From Listeria immobilis (GTDB lineage Bacteria; Bacillota; Bacilli; Lactobacillales; Listeriaceae), in contig NZ_JAASTZ010000021.1 of NCBI RefSeq assembly GCF_014322765.1, forward strand, positions 1-46,256: a DNA stretch of 46,256 nt, in the 5' to 3' direction. The translations under genes were made by a program, and so were the position numbers. This document shows positions 1-7,100 of this stretch, in pieces. How positions within the stretch are numbered: position 1 is the first letter of the stretch; every line of letters starts with the position of its first letter. The notes beneath the pieces are model-generated. The model was not told the DNA's origin. It ran no database searches and saw only the letters and a program-made list of their open reading frames with translations.

Positions 1-41
1 TTTGCTGGAAGGAATAGGATACCAAAGGCGAGGATAACTGC
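1..41. repeat. 41-bp terminal overlap, first copy
   Basis: Bases 1-41 are identical to bases 46216-46256. This is best read as the overlap left when a circular contig is linearised. The junction falls inside a longer repeat (second palindrome copy), so an assembly break within that repeat is the alternative. Confidence 0.8.
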
Positions 42-176
42 GTTCACTGAAAAAACGGGTTATATCAAAGAGCAACGGACGAAATAATCGGAAATCGCCA
101 GGCATTCTTGCTCTTGAACTTGCTCTTGAACTTGCTTTTGATTGAAATAATTTAGCTTTCTAAATTATTTCCATGC
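1..176. repeat. Right half of palindrome copy B, with tandem repeats and hairpin
   Basis: Joined across the circle to 46032-46215, bases 1-107 form the right arm of a ~290-bp imperfect palindrome. The palindrome ends in GAATGCC/GGCATTC and is centred on AAAAAGTTTTT tracts. Three tandem 12-bp units (CTTGCTCTTGAA, last one imperfect) follow at 107-142. An 11-bp perfect hairpin (AAATAATTTAG, loop CTTT) lies at 145-170. The same layout is seen at 44421-44761. Confidence 0.9.
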
Positions 177-210
177 CCTGAATGTTTTTTTTGTTGCTCT
201 TTTCCTCAAG

Positions 211-244
211 CAACAAAAAAGAGAACCTAAAAAGATTCTCTTTT
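211..244 (-). terminator. Terminator of the conjugation operon
   Basis: A 9-bp stem AAAAGAGAA (217-225) / TTCTCTTTT (236-244) is followed on the minus strand by a T run. It lies about 65 bp downstream of the last gene of the operon. A second perfect 10-bp hairpin, GAGATATAGC/GCTATATCTC (276-300), lies between the stop codon and this terminator. Confidence 0.65.
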
Positions 245-308
245 GTTGCTTATTTAGTGACTATCTTCTATGTACGAGATATAGCTAAGCGCTATATCTC
301 TGCTAAAC

Positions 309-656
309 TTATAATTTCTTTCTATTCTTTCGCTCTAACTTTTGTACTCGATGTTCTTTTTTTCGTTCTACTCTTATTTCTTGTATTTCTTCTAGAAAAA
401 CATCATAACTTTCTACCTTCTCTTCCTGTTCCCCATCGATTTCTTCGCAAAATTTCACGGTCACAAAATAATTAGGTGCCATTCCATTATTTCTTACTTT
501 TAAAAATTGTAAGTTTTTCACTTCTATATTTTCTCCTAAAAAAATATACTTCTCAACAAATTCCCAAATATCTTTATTCAATCGTCGCTTTTCCAAGACA
601 TGCATACAAAAAATGGCGACACCTATTAGCAATACAGCTAGAATGACATAGAGCAA
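309..656 (-). CDS. Small N-terminally anchored membrane protein, last gene of transfer operon
   Basis: A 115-residue protein whose function I do not recognise. One hydrophobic segment spans about residues 2-18 (VILAVLLIGVAIF). A soluble mixed-charge domain follows, with a basic tail rich in Arg/Lys (VERKKEHRVQKLERKNRKK). The start is a TTG, supported by GGAGG eight bases upstream; the nearby ATG is out of frame and stops after seven codons. It lies 14 bp after the SSB gene in the same operon. The tail and membrane anchor would suit an accessory role at the transfer channel, but that is inferred from position only. Confidence 0.6.
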   Translation of the reverse strand: MLYVILAVLLIGVAIFCMHVLEKRRLNKDIWEFVEKYIFLGENIEVKNLQFLKVRNNGMAPNYFVTVKFCEEIDGEQEEKVESYDVFLEEIQEIRVERKKEHRVQKLERKNRKKL

Positions 657-670
657 TTCATTTCCCTCCT

Positions 671-1150
671 TTAAATAATATCTTCTGGTTGCAGCTGGCC
701 ATAACTTCCTGCAAGGCTTCGAGCATTTTCCATCATGCCATCGGAATAATCAGCCACATCATCTTCCATGTATGGTCCTTCTTTGGGTGCTTCCTCGGAT
801 GGATTCGCTTCCTGGTTGTCCTTTTTCTCTAAGTACTGCACTTTTCTTGCTGCTACTTCGGTTAAATAAACAGTTTTTCCATCTTTATCATTATAATTTC
901 TTGTTTGAAGTGACCCCGTTACCGCAATTAAATTTCCTTTTCTTTGATATTTACATAAATTTTCTGCTGGTTTTCCCCAAAGAACACAAGAAAGAAAATC
1001 TGCTCCATAATTTCCCTGTTTATCCGGTCTATCTTTTGTCACGGCCAAGATAAAATTACAAACAGGTCGTTTTCCTTCTTGCGTATCAATAAAACTCAAT
1101 TCCAAATTTTTTGCGATTCTTCCAATTAATTGTACTTCATTCATTTTCAT
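671..1150 (-). CDS. ssb: Plasmid single-stranded DNA-binding protein (SSB)
   Basis: This 159-residue protein has an OB-fold SSB domain over roughly residues 1-110 (NEVQLIGRIAKNLEL at the start, FLSCVLWGKPAENL and GNLIAVTGSLQTRNY further in). An acidic, low-complexity tail follows. It would coat single-stranded plasmid DNA during transfer and re-synthesis. The ATG overlaps the stop of the relaxase gene by 4 bases (ATGA), implying translational coupling. The C-terminus reads LQPEDII rather than the usual DDDLPF-type tip used to recruit partner proteins, so interactions may differ from the chromosomal SSB. Family assignment is firm; the tip comparison comes from general knowledge of SSBs. Confidence 0.93.
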   Translation of the reverse strand: MKMNEVQLIGRIAKNLELSFIDTQEGKRPVCNFILAVTKDRPDKQGNYGADFLSCVLWGKPAENLCKYQRKGNLIAVTGSLQTRNYNDKDGKTVYLTEVAARKVQYLEKKDNQEANPSEEAPKEGPYMEDDVADYSDGMMENARSLAGSYGQLQPEDII

Positions 1151-1953
1151 GATAATTCCTCATTTCCTATTTTAGTTTTTAAATCTTGGGATAACTCGAT
1201 TAATGTTTGTGCCATGCTATCAAAATGCACAATAATAAAATTGGTGTACGTTTTATTTCTACTCTCTTCAAAGCTTCTTAAAATGGTTTGTAATTTGTTT
1301 TGAATGCTTCTGGTGGGAACCACATAAATAATTTTATCTTGTGCAGTGTATTCATTATCTAGCATGTTTAAATAGTGTGGGATGATTCGTTTGCTATAAC
1401 GAGTAAAACTTTTTAAGGTTAACTCAATTTCAAAATGCCAAATAATATCTATTCCATCATCGGGTGACAAAAACTCAAAATCAAAATCCGGAACTTTATA
1501 GATTCTTCCTTTGGCTTCTTTGGCATCTTTGGCTTCAAATACAAGTCTTCGTTCACTTGATACAGCATTTAAGTAAGGATGTCTTCCAACCACTTGAAAT
1601 GCTTCAATCAACATATCATTAATTTTCAAATGATGATCTAAATTGTAATAGGGATTATTAGGTACTGCATAAGAAGAACCTAAAAATTGAACACCTTCCT
1701 TTGTAATGTAATAAATGATTGATTTTTGATAACGGTAATCCGTAATTCGTTGGATGTAATAACGTTCTTCTAGATATAACAAAATTTTGTCATAGGTTCG
1801 CTTGGTCAATCCATTTTCAAAAGCCACAAATTCTTTAATCTGTTTTTTGGTGATAATCCTCAGTTCATTCACCAACGTTAATATCCGAATGTAATTTGCA
1901 TTATTCGATGTGGGATCAATGTAATAATGATTAGTTAATTTTTCTAAACTCAT
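1147..1953 (-). CDS. Replication-relaxation family protein, probable MOBC-type relaxase
   Basis: A 268-residue protein of the Replic_Relax type. It has a winged-helix-like N-terminus (RIITKKQIKEFVAFENGL, then two-strand wing YYIQRITDYRYQKS) and a C-terminal nuclease-like part. Residues about 158-188 read PDFDFEF then FEIELTLKS, which fits a PD-(D/E)XK-type active site. MOBC relaxases such as pAD1 TraX and CloDF13 MobC are known to use a restriction-endonuclease-like fold. The start ATG at 1953 has AAGGAGG upstream; an in-frame longer version lacks a binding site. It lies next to the oriT candidate and the VirD4 gene, as traX does in pAD1. No classical HUH or MOBV/MOBP relaxase is visible in the window, so this is the best nickase candidate. 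Confidence 0.75.
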   Translation of the reverse strand: MSLEKLTNHYYIDPTSNNANYIRILTLVNELRIITKKQIKEFVAFENGLTKRTYDKILLYLEERYYIQRITDYRYQKSIIYYITKEGVQFLGSSYAVPNNPYYNLDHHLKINDMLIEAFQVVGRHPYLNAVSSERRLVFEAKDAKEAKGRIYKVPDFDFEFLSPDDGIDIIWHFEIELTLKSFTRYSKRIIPHYLNMLDNEYTAQDKIIYVVPTRSIQNKLQTILRSFEESRNKTYTNFIIVHFDSMAQTLIELSQDLKTKIGNEELS

Positions 1954-2373
1954 AAATCGTGTGACCTCCTTTCTGTTTTGTATCCGTGGGGAAAGTTTTA
2001 GGTTTGCGCCAGCAATACCGTTAATTTTTCGCATGGGCAACAACCGGAAAAAAATGAAGGGCGTTAGTTCACAAGGAAACCATTAGCCAAAGCGAATGGT
2101 TTCTTATTAAGCCCTTTCCAAAAGAAAGGGTGGCGCTCCAAATTTCTGATCGGTACGTGCTATTTTCCATTCGTGCTTCTATGCTTTTGCAACGAGGCAA
2201 CTTGTTTCAACAAGTTGCTTTCCTTCTCCCCCTTCTTTCAAGTTTTGGTGAAGGAAGGGGGTTGGGGGGATAGTTGTTGTTGCCCTTGTCTTTTGCTCTT
2301 ATCTTTTGACCTTTTCTCTTGATCTTTTCTCTTGACCTTCTTTCCTTTTCTTCTTTTTTTCTTTCTTTTTTTT
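1954..2373. other. Non-coding flank of oriT candidate: hairpins and pyrimidine repeats
   Basis: No convincing gene. It holds a perfect 10-bp hairpin GCAACTTGTT/AACAAGTTGC (2197-2218), an AAACCATT/AATGGTTT hairpin near 2080-2103, a CCCCCTTC/GAAGG-AGGGGG pair (about 2227-2260), and a pyrimidine-rich stretch with CTTTTCTCTTGA repeated (about 2310-2340). It lies between relaxase and oriT dyad and may contain protein-binding sites for the relaxosome. Confidence 0.55.
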
Positions 2374-2558
2374 CGTGGCCTGTTTCCCTCCCTCTATCTA
2401 TTAGGTTTGTTTTATTTTCTGTAATCCTGACCATTTTCTCTCGTAGTGTTTGTTAAAAACACGTAGAGAGAAAATGGTCAGGATTTTTTTGCTTGCAAAA
2501 AAGGAAGATAAAGCAAACCGGCGCAATGGATAGAGCGTTTGGAGGGAAACAGGCCACG
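2374..2558. other. oriT: Probable origin of transfer (oriT): large nested inverted repeat
   Basis: The outer arms CGTGGCCTGTTTCCCTCC (2374-2391) and its complement (2541-2558) match perfectly over 18 bp. The inner arms ATCCTGACCATTTTCTCTC (2424-2442) and 2466-2484 match over 19 bp, with a GTGTTT/AAACAC core between them. The intervening parts of the arms also pair imperfectly. The dyad sits between the VirD4 and relaxase genes and is followed by short direct repeats. That is the layout described for the pAD1/pAM373 oriT sites (large inverted repeat plus adjacent short direct repeats between traW and traX). The nick position cannot be read from sequence alone. Confidence 0.65.
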
Positions 2559-2574
2559 TGCCCCCCTTAAAGCC

Positions 2575-2646
2575 TACCTAAAAGCCTACCAAAGTGGTTA
2601 CCTAAGAACCTACCAAAGTGGCTACCTAAAAGCCTACCTATTTGCC
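2575..2646. repeat. Three tandem 24-bp direct repeats beside oriT dyad
   Basis: Units at 2575-2598, 2599-2622 and 2623-2646 share the frame TACCTAARARCCTACC. The first two continue AAAGTGGY and the third diverges to TATTTGCC. They end 21 bp before the stop of the VirD4 gene. In pAD1-like oriT sites such repeats give plasmid specificity, so these are likely binding sites for a relaxosome accessory protein. Confidence 0.8.
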
Positions 2647-2667
2647 CACCCTTAATCTTTTGCATTT

Positions 2668-4836
2668 TTAAGGTTTTCTTACATAAATGGTGTGTGGTTC
2701 TTCGTATTCTGCGCTTGCTTTTCGATACAAAACAAACTCACTTGTTTTTAATTCCTTGAGGACATCTGGATGTATTTTGAACACAGATACTTCTCTTCTT
2801 GTGCCTTTATCTCCCTTCCAACTCGTGCTATTAACATTACCGTAACCGTCTTCTTGTTGCGTTACTTCGGTTAATTCAATATCCGTAAAAGTTCCCAAAA
2901 GTTTGGCTGCATACTCTGCTTCTCCTGGTTCATTCATCCGGCCAATGAAAAAAGTATTGGCATTTCCGATTAATAACTTATCCATCTTTTCATGCTTCAG
3001 GGTTAAATCGGTGATCGTTTGGGGAGAAAATAATGTATGAATACCTGCACCACGAGTCTTATTAACGGTATCCATAAAATTCTCCGATAGATACGTAGAA
3101 GGTTCATCACAAAATAAAAAGAAAGGTTTTTGTTGTCCATTTCCACCTTCTCTTCCGGCATTTTTTGCAGCACTTTTATAGCGATACGAGGCCAAAAAGT
3201 TGATTTCTCCGATGAAAAAATGAGCCAATGATTCGATAAATTCTTTATAAATCAACCCATCTAACCCCACATAAACCATGTCATTATTCGCATCTACTTC
3301 CAACAAATCGAGTTCGTTTCCATCACAAGAACTCGTATCAAACAAATAACCAATTTCACTTTTTAATAATAAATCGACATTACTTCTTAGATTATCTGCT
3401 TGTAAATATAGCTGAAATATTCCTTCTTTACTTGTTTCATAACTCTCCAGCAAGTCATGAAAGAGCAATTGTAACGCCTCACTAAGCATAAACTTGGCTA
3501 TCTTCACGCGTTGGTATAGTGGAAGTTTATTAAATACATCTTTAATCACTTCGGCTTGTTCTGGATTAGATTCTAGTTGTTGTTGCCTTACAGCCATTCG
3601 ACCTCGTGGTTGTGCTGGCTCTTCTTTCTCTTTTGTTTCACTCGTTTTTTCTTCTTCTTTTTTTGCTATTTTTTCCTTCTCTAAGAGGTTATCAAAGAAT
3701 TTTTTCTTCTTTTTATACAACTGATCGTAATTCAAATTATCCCAATCTATCGAGTCTCTGAATACTTCCAAAACCAATTTAGGATTAAATAACTTCGACA
3801 AAGTGGGAAAGTCTCGTTTTAAAGAAGGAACTTGATCCATCAATTGAATCGTTAATTGAAGTAATTTTTCAGCACCAGTGGAGTAATACGTACTTTCTGT
3901 TTGAGCCATGCTGATTAATTTATCTCGTATGACAATACTGTTTCCATACTTAATGGGATTGTATCGTAAGTCATGTTCATCGGAGAAAACATGTACTTTT
4001 CGCTGATGTTTTTTTGCATAGGCTTCCACGGCCATACGAGTATCAGGGGAGCCTTTTCCATCAATGATGAGTGCTGGTAAACCCATTCTTGCACAATCAT
4101 CAAAGAATACCTCTAACAAAGTCGTTTTACCTGTCCCTGTTGACCCTAATATAAGGGCGTGTTGATTCAATTCTTTTCGTGGTAACCAAGCTTCTTTTCC
4201 AAATTCATTCGTTCCAATCAGTATATTTTGTTGCAACGCACGTACTTTTTCTTCGTCTTCACTTTGCATTAATTTTTCATATTTTTCATTCAATGTAGCA
4301 CTATTTTCAAATCTATTTCTTCTCCTTTCTTGGTATTCTTTTGATTTTTTTATTCTTCTTCGAACGGTTTCGGTTGATTCTATTCGTTGTTTATCACTAA
4401 AAATGTAATAACTAAGGATGACTCCAGCAAAGAACAATCCATTCAGTAAGAGGGCTGGTAACGAAGACCAGCCAAATTGTAACGGACTCCCAATCTGATG
4501 TAATGGGAAAAATTCATACGCTGAAAAATAAGCTTGTGGCATGACCATGCTAAAAAGAAAAGCATTAAGTACAAACAATCCGAATGTTATCAAGCCTATT
4601 TTCTTTTGCCAAGCATACAGAGCTGGCACATACAAAGTGCTAGCTCCATGCTCCATTTTATCTTTTTTATGCCAATAAAAGACAGGCGTTGTTAATACAG
4701 CGCCTGCCATTAGAAAGGGATAAAAAACGATCCCTATGATACTAGCAATGAACGTTAATTCTTGCAGTCGTGTCTTTGGTTTTTTGTCGGATGGACTATT
4801 TTTAGTATCTGAATGAAATAAATTTTGATTCCACAT
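2668..4836 (-). CDS. VirD4/TraG-type coupling ATPase
   Basis: A 722-residue type IV coupling protein that would bring the relaxase-DNA complex to the channel. Hydrophobic segments lie at about residues 30-55, 78-98 and 120-145, followed by the cytoplasmic ATPase. Walker A is LGSTGTGKTTLLE near residue 232 and Walker B is FLFCDEPS near 577. The stretch MDTVNKTRGAGIHTLFSPQ is typical of the TraG/TraD C-terminal region. A charged insertion (KKEEEKTSETKEKEEP, about residues 385-405) separates the two ATPase halves. The ATG has AGGTGA upstream and follows the VirB6 gene by 8 bp. It lies directly beside oriT, as traW does in pAD1. This is a VirD4-type ATPase, not the FtsK-like TcpA of pCW3. Confidence 0.9.
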   Translation of the reverse strand: MWNQNLFHSDTKNSPSDKKPKTRLQELTFIASIIGIVFYPFLMAGAVLTTPVFYWHKKDKMEHGASTLYVPALYAWQKKIGLITFGLFVLNAFLFSMVMPQAYFSAYEFFPLHQIGSPLQFGWSSLPALLLNGLFFAGVILSYYIFSDKQRIESTETVRRRIKKSKEYQERRRNRFENSATLNEKYEKLMQSEDEEKVRALQQNILIGTNEFGKEAWLPRKELNQHALILGSTGTGKTTLLEVFFDDCARMGLPALIIDGKGSPDTRMAVEAYAKKHQRKVHVFSDEHDLRYNPIKYGNSIVIRDKLISMAQTESTYYSTGAEKLLQLTIQLMDQVPSLKRDFPTLSKLFNPKLVLEVFRDSIDWDNLNYDQLYKKKKKFFDNLLEKEKIAKKEEEKTSETKEKEEPAQPRGRMAVRQQQLESNPEQAEVIKDVFNKLPLYQRVKIAKFMLSEALQLLFHDLLESYETSKEGIFQLYLQADNLRSNVDLLLKSEIGYLFDTSSCDGNELDLLEVDANNDMVYVGLDGLIYKEFIESLAHFFIGEINFLASYRYKSAAKNAGREGGNGQQKPFFLFCDEPSTYLSENFMDTVNKTRGAGIHTLFSPQTITDLTLKHEKMDKLLIGNANTFFIGRMNEPGEAEYAAKLLGTFTDIELTEVTQQEDGYGNVNSTSWKGDKGTRREVSVFKIHPDVLKELKTSEFVLYRKASAEYEEPHTIYVRKP

Positions 4837-4844
4837 TTATTCAC

Positions 4845-7097
4845 CTACTTCCTTCGATTCCTTTGTGTCAGCACGGAGGCTCGATTTTTTGTACTTCTAA
4901 CTGGTCTTTGAATGGCTACTTTTCGAACATTATTTTTTGTCTTTTGTTGCTTCTCTGTACCTGATACGGTGGTTGGATTATTGCTTTTTCTTTGAATCAT
5001 TACTGACTTTGGAACGGCCTTTTTAGTAACAGCCTGTCCATTTTTTCTTACCGGTCTTGCTGCCACTGTGGAGGCTTGGCTATTTCTTATTGGTCTCGTT
5101 GGTGGCGCTTTTCTTGTCTTTGGTGTCGGACTAGCTGCATGATTGGATTGCTTTTGAGTGGCTGGTTGAACGTTTCCTTTCTTCAATGGTGGGTTTTTCT
5201 TGGTTGCTTGCCCTGTTCTACCATACGCTTTTTCTTGGTTTGCTTGTCGTTTATTGCTTAGCCTTGTAGCTGTAGCTGTGTTATGTTCTGCCGTATTTTT
5301 TGCTTGTCTTCGTTGTCTATGTTTTTGTTGAATTTGTTCCCGTTTTCCTTGTACTCGTTGTTGTCGTTCAGATAGTTCTCCGTTTCTACCTTCTCCGACT
5401 GGTACATGTCCGAATACTTTTTCATATTCTTTTTCTTTTGCTTCTTCTGCACGTTTGGCACCTCGACGAGCTTCACTGGATTGTACTCGTTCTTCTGATT
5501 CTTTTTGTGCTTTTCTTTGTTCCTTCCGTTTCTCTTGTTGTCCTTTTCTAGCTTCATTGGCTTTTTGAACTAATTTTTGCGGAACTTTGATCACGTTTCC
5601 TAAGCCATTAGTTTTTGATTTTTGTTTCTCTTCTTCCTTTTTTCCTCCCCCATTTTCTTTTTCTCTTTCTCTTCTTCTTTCTTTTCTAGCCAATTTAGCT
5701 TCATTTGCACTTTGTACTGGATGTACCAGCTGATTAGCTAAACGATGTGATTCTATACTATTTCCGGTCACTGCTGCTATTAATAAATTAAGGATTAATG
5801 TTCTCCAGATATAAAGAATTAATGGTAACAACACATAAAACAAGATGACAATAATTTTTAGAAAAATATTGTTATAGTCATCACTTGTTCGGTAAGCTAT
5901 CAACATGTACGTAGCAAAAAAGAACGCCATAAAGGATATGGCACCTTTTAATAACATCACTGTTAGATAACCTTTCGCAATATTTTTAAATGGATTCATT
6001 TGTGAACTAAACATAGAAAACAAGAGAATAACTATGCTGAGTGGGAACATAAATAGTAATAAAAATCCAAGCATACCCTTTAATAGAAATAGCAAAAAGT
6101 AAATGATGAATTGTATTAAATTCAATAAAAGGAAGAATATATTAATGATCGCTATACTCATACTTTTCTTGACTCCTACATTTTTGTTATTCAAATCATC
6201 GTATTCTATCTTAGCGACATCCGAAACAAAATCTTCACTTACGGTGCTAGAATCTGCATTCCCCATGAGTAAACCTAGTCTAGAATATTCTTTACTATTG
6301 TATTTGATTTTCTTTTTGTTAATCTCGTCTACATCACTTATTCCATAATTATTGATAAGATAGGGTGTAAATACATTGGCTTTAAAAATGTTTGCTGCCA
6401 CTTTTTCTCCAGGAGATTTCTTGGCATATTCGTCACTATTTTCTAGCGCCTTATTAGAATTCATAAATGCTCCTGCTACTGCTGTGTCTAAATCTGTAGC
6501 TATAGTCATAATGCCTTTACTTTTGTTCGGGTCACTCATCGCTAGCATAGAAGCTATAACCAATACAGCCATGATAAATACAAGCAGCGCTTGCTTAAGG
6601 TTTTGTTCCATTACAAATTTTATTAGCATGATGAGTGCCAGCACCATAACTCCAAGGGTCGTTGCTATACCAAGTAGAGAGTCAGCTAATCCATTAGTTA
6701 AATTTAATATAGGCTGTCTTATGGGCTTCATAGCATCTAAATCAAATAGAAAGCCTGTTGCTTTGGCATTTAACAATCCTACAAACTTTGTAGCTTCCCA
6801 AGTACCAGTCTTGATACCTACACCCATATTGGCTATCGTTTTGGTCACTGGGTTTAAGCTACCGGGTTCTTTCGTCATAAGGGGAAAAGAAAAATTTTCA
6901 TAATCACGATATACACCTACTGGATCATCGGTTACTTTTTTATCTTGAATCTTTTCATCCTGCTTATTTTTATTCGCCGGATCAACAGTATCCGTACTTC
7001 CCATATTATTGTTTATTTCTGCATGTACGGTAGTGCTATGCATGCAACAGATGCATATAAGCAGTACAATGAATACCCATTTTTTCCATGTACGCAT
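4845..7097 (-). CDS. VirB6-like polytopic channel protein with basic tail
   Basis: A 750-residue protein. It opens with a signal peptide (KKWVFIVLLICICCMHSTTVHA). Hydrophobic helices follow around residues 135-190 and a dense membrane domain around residues 318-455. The last ~290 residues are very basic and low in complexity, with runs of Arg/Lys/Gln/Glu (RKERRREREKENGGGKKEEEK) and Pro/Thr-rich stretches. The membrane part resembles TcpH/ConG/TrsL, the VirB6-like core of Gram-positive transfer channels. The tail could contact DNA or cytoplasmic ATPases. The ATG is 3 bp after the VirB4 stop with GGGGGTG upstream. Family membership is inferred from topology and gene order more than from motifs. 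Confidence 0.8.
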   Translation of the reverse strand: MRTWKKWVFIVLLICICCMHSTTVHAEINNNMGSTDTVDPANKNKQDEKIQDKKVTDDPVGVYRDYENFSFPLMTKEPGSLNPVTKTIANMGVGIKTGTWEATKFVGLLNAKATGFLFDLDAMKPIRQPILNLTNGLADSLLGIATTLGVMVLALIMLIKFVMEQNLKQALLVFIMAVLVIASMLAMSDPNKSKGIMTIATDLDTAVAGAFMNSNKALENSDEYAKKSPGEKVAANIFKANVFTPYLINNYGISDVDEINKKKIKYNSKEYSRLGLLMGNADSSTVSEDFVSDVAKIEYDDLNNKNVGVKKSMSIAIINIFFLLLNLIQFIIYFLLFLLKGMLGFLLLFMFPLSIVILLFSMFSSQMNPFKNIAKGYLTVMLLKGAISFMAFFFATYMLIAYRTSDDYNNIFLKIIVILFYVLLPLILYIWRTLILNLLIAAVTGNSIESHRLANQLVHPVQSANEAKLARKERRREREKENGGGKKEEEKQKSKTNGLGNVIKVPQKLVQKANEARKGQQEKRKEQRKAQKESEERVQSSEARRGAKRAEEAKEKEYEKVFGHVPVGEGRNGELSERQQRVQGKREQIQQKHRQRRQAKNTAEHNTATATRLSNKRQANQEKAYGRTGQATKKNPPLKKGNVQPATQKQSNHAASPTPKTRKAPPTRPIRNSQASTVAARPVRKNGQAVTKKAVPKSVMIQRKSNNPTTVSGTEKQQKTKNNVRKVAIQRPVRSTKNRASVLTQRNRRK

Positions 7098-7100
7098 GAA

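Noticed and set aside
2207-2434. 75-codon minus-strand ORF, highly charged
   Set aside because: It runs through the oriT dyad and pyrimidine-rich repeats, has no ribosome binding site, and its Lys/Arg/Glu bias follows from the DNA composition.
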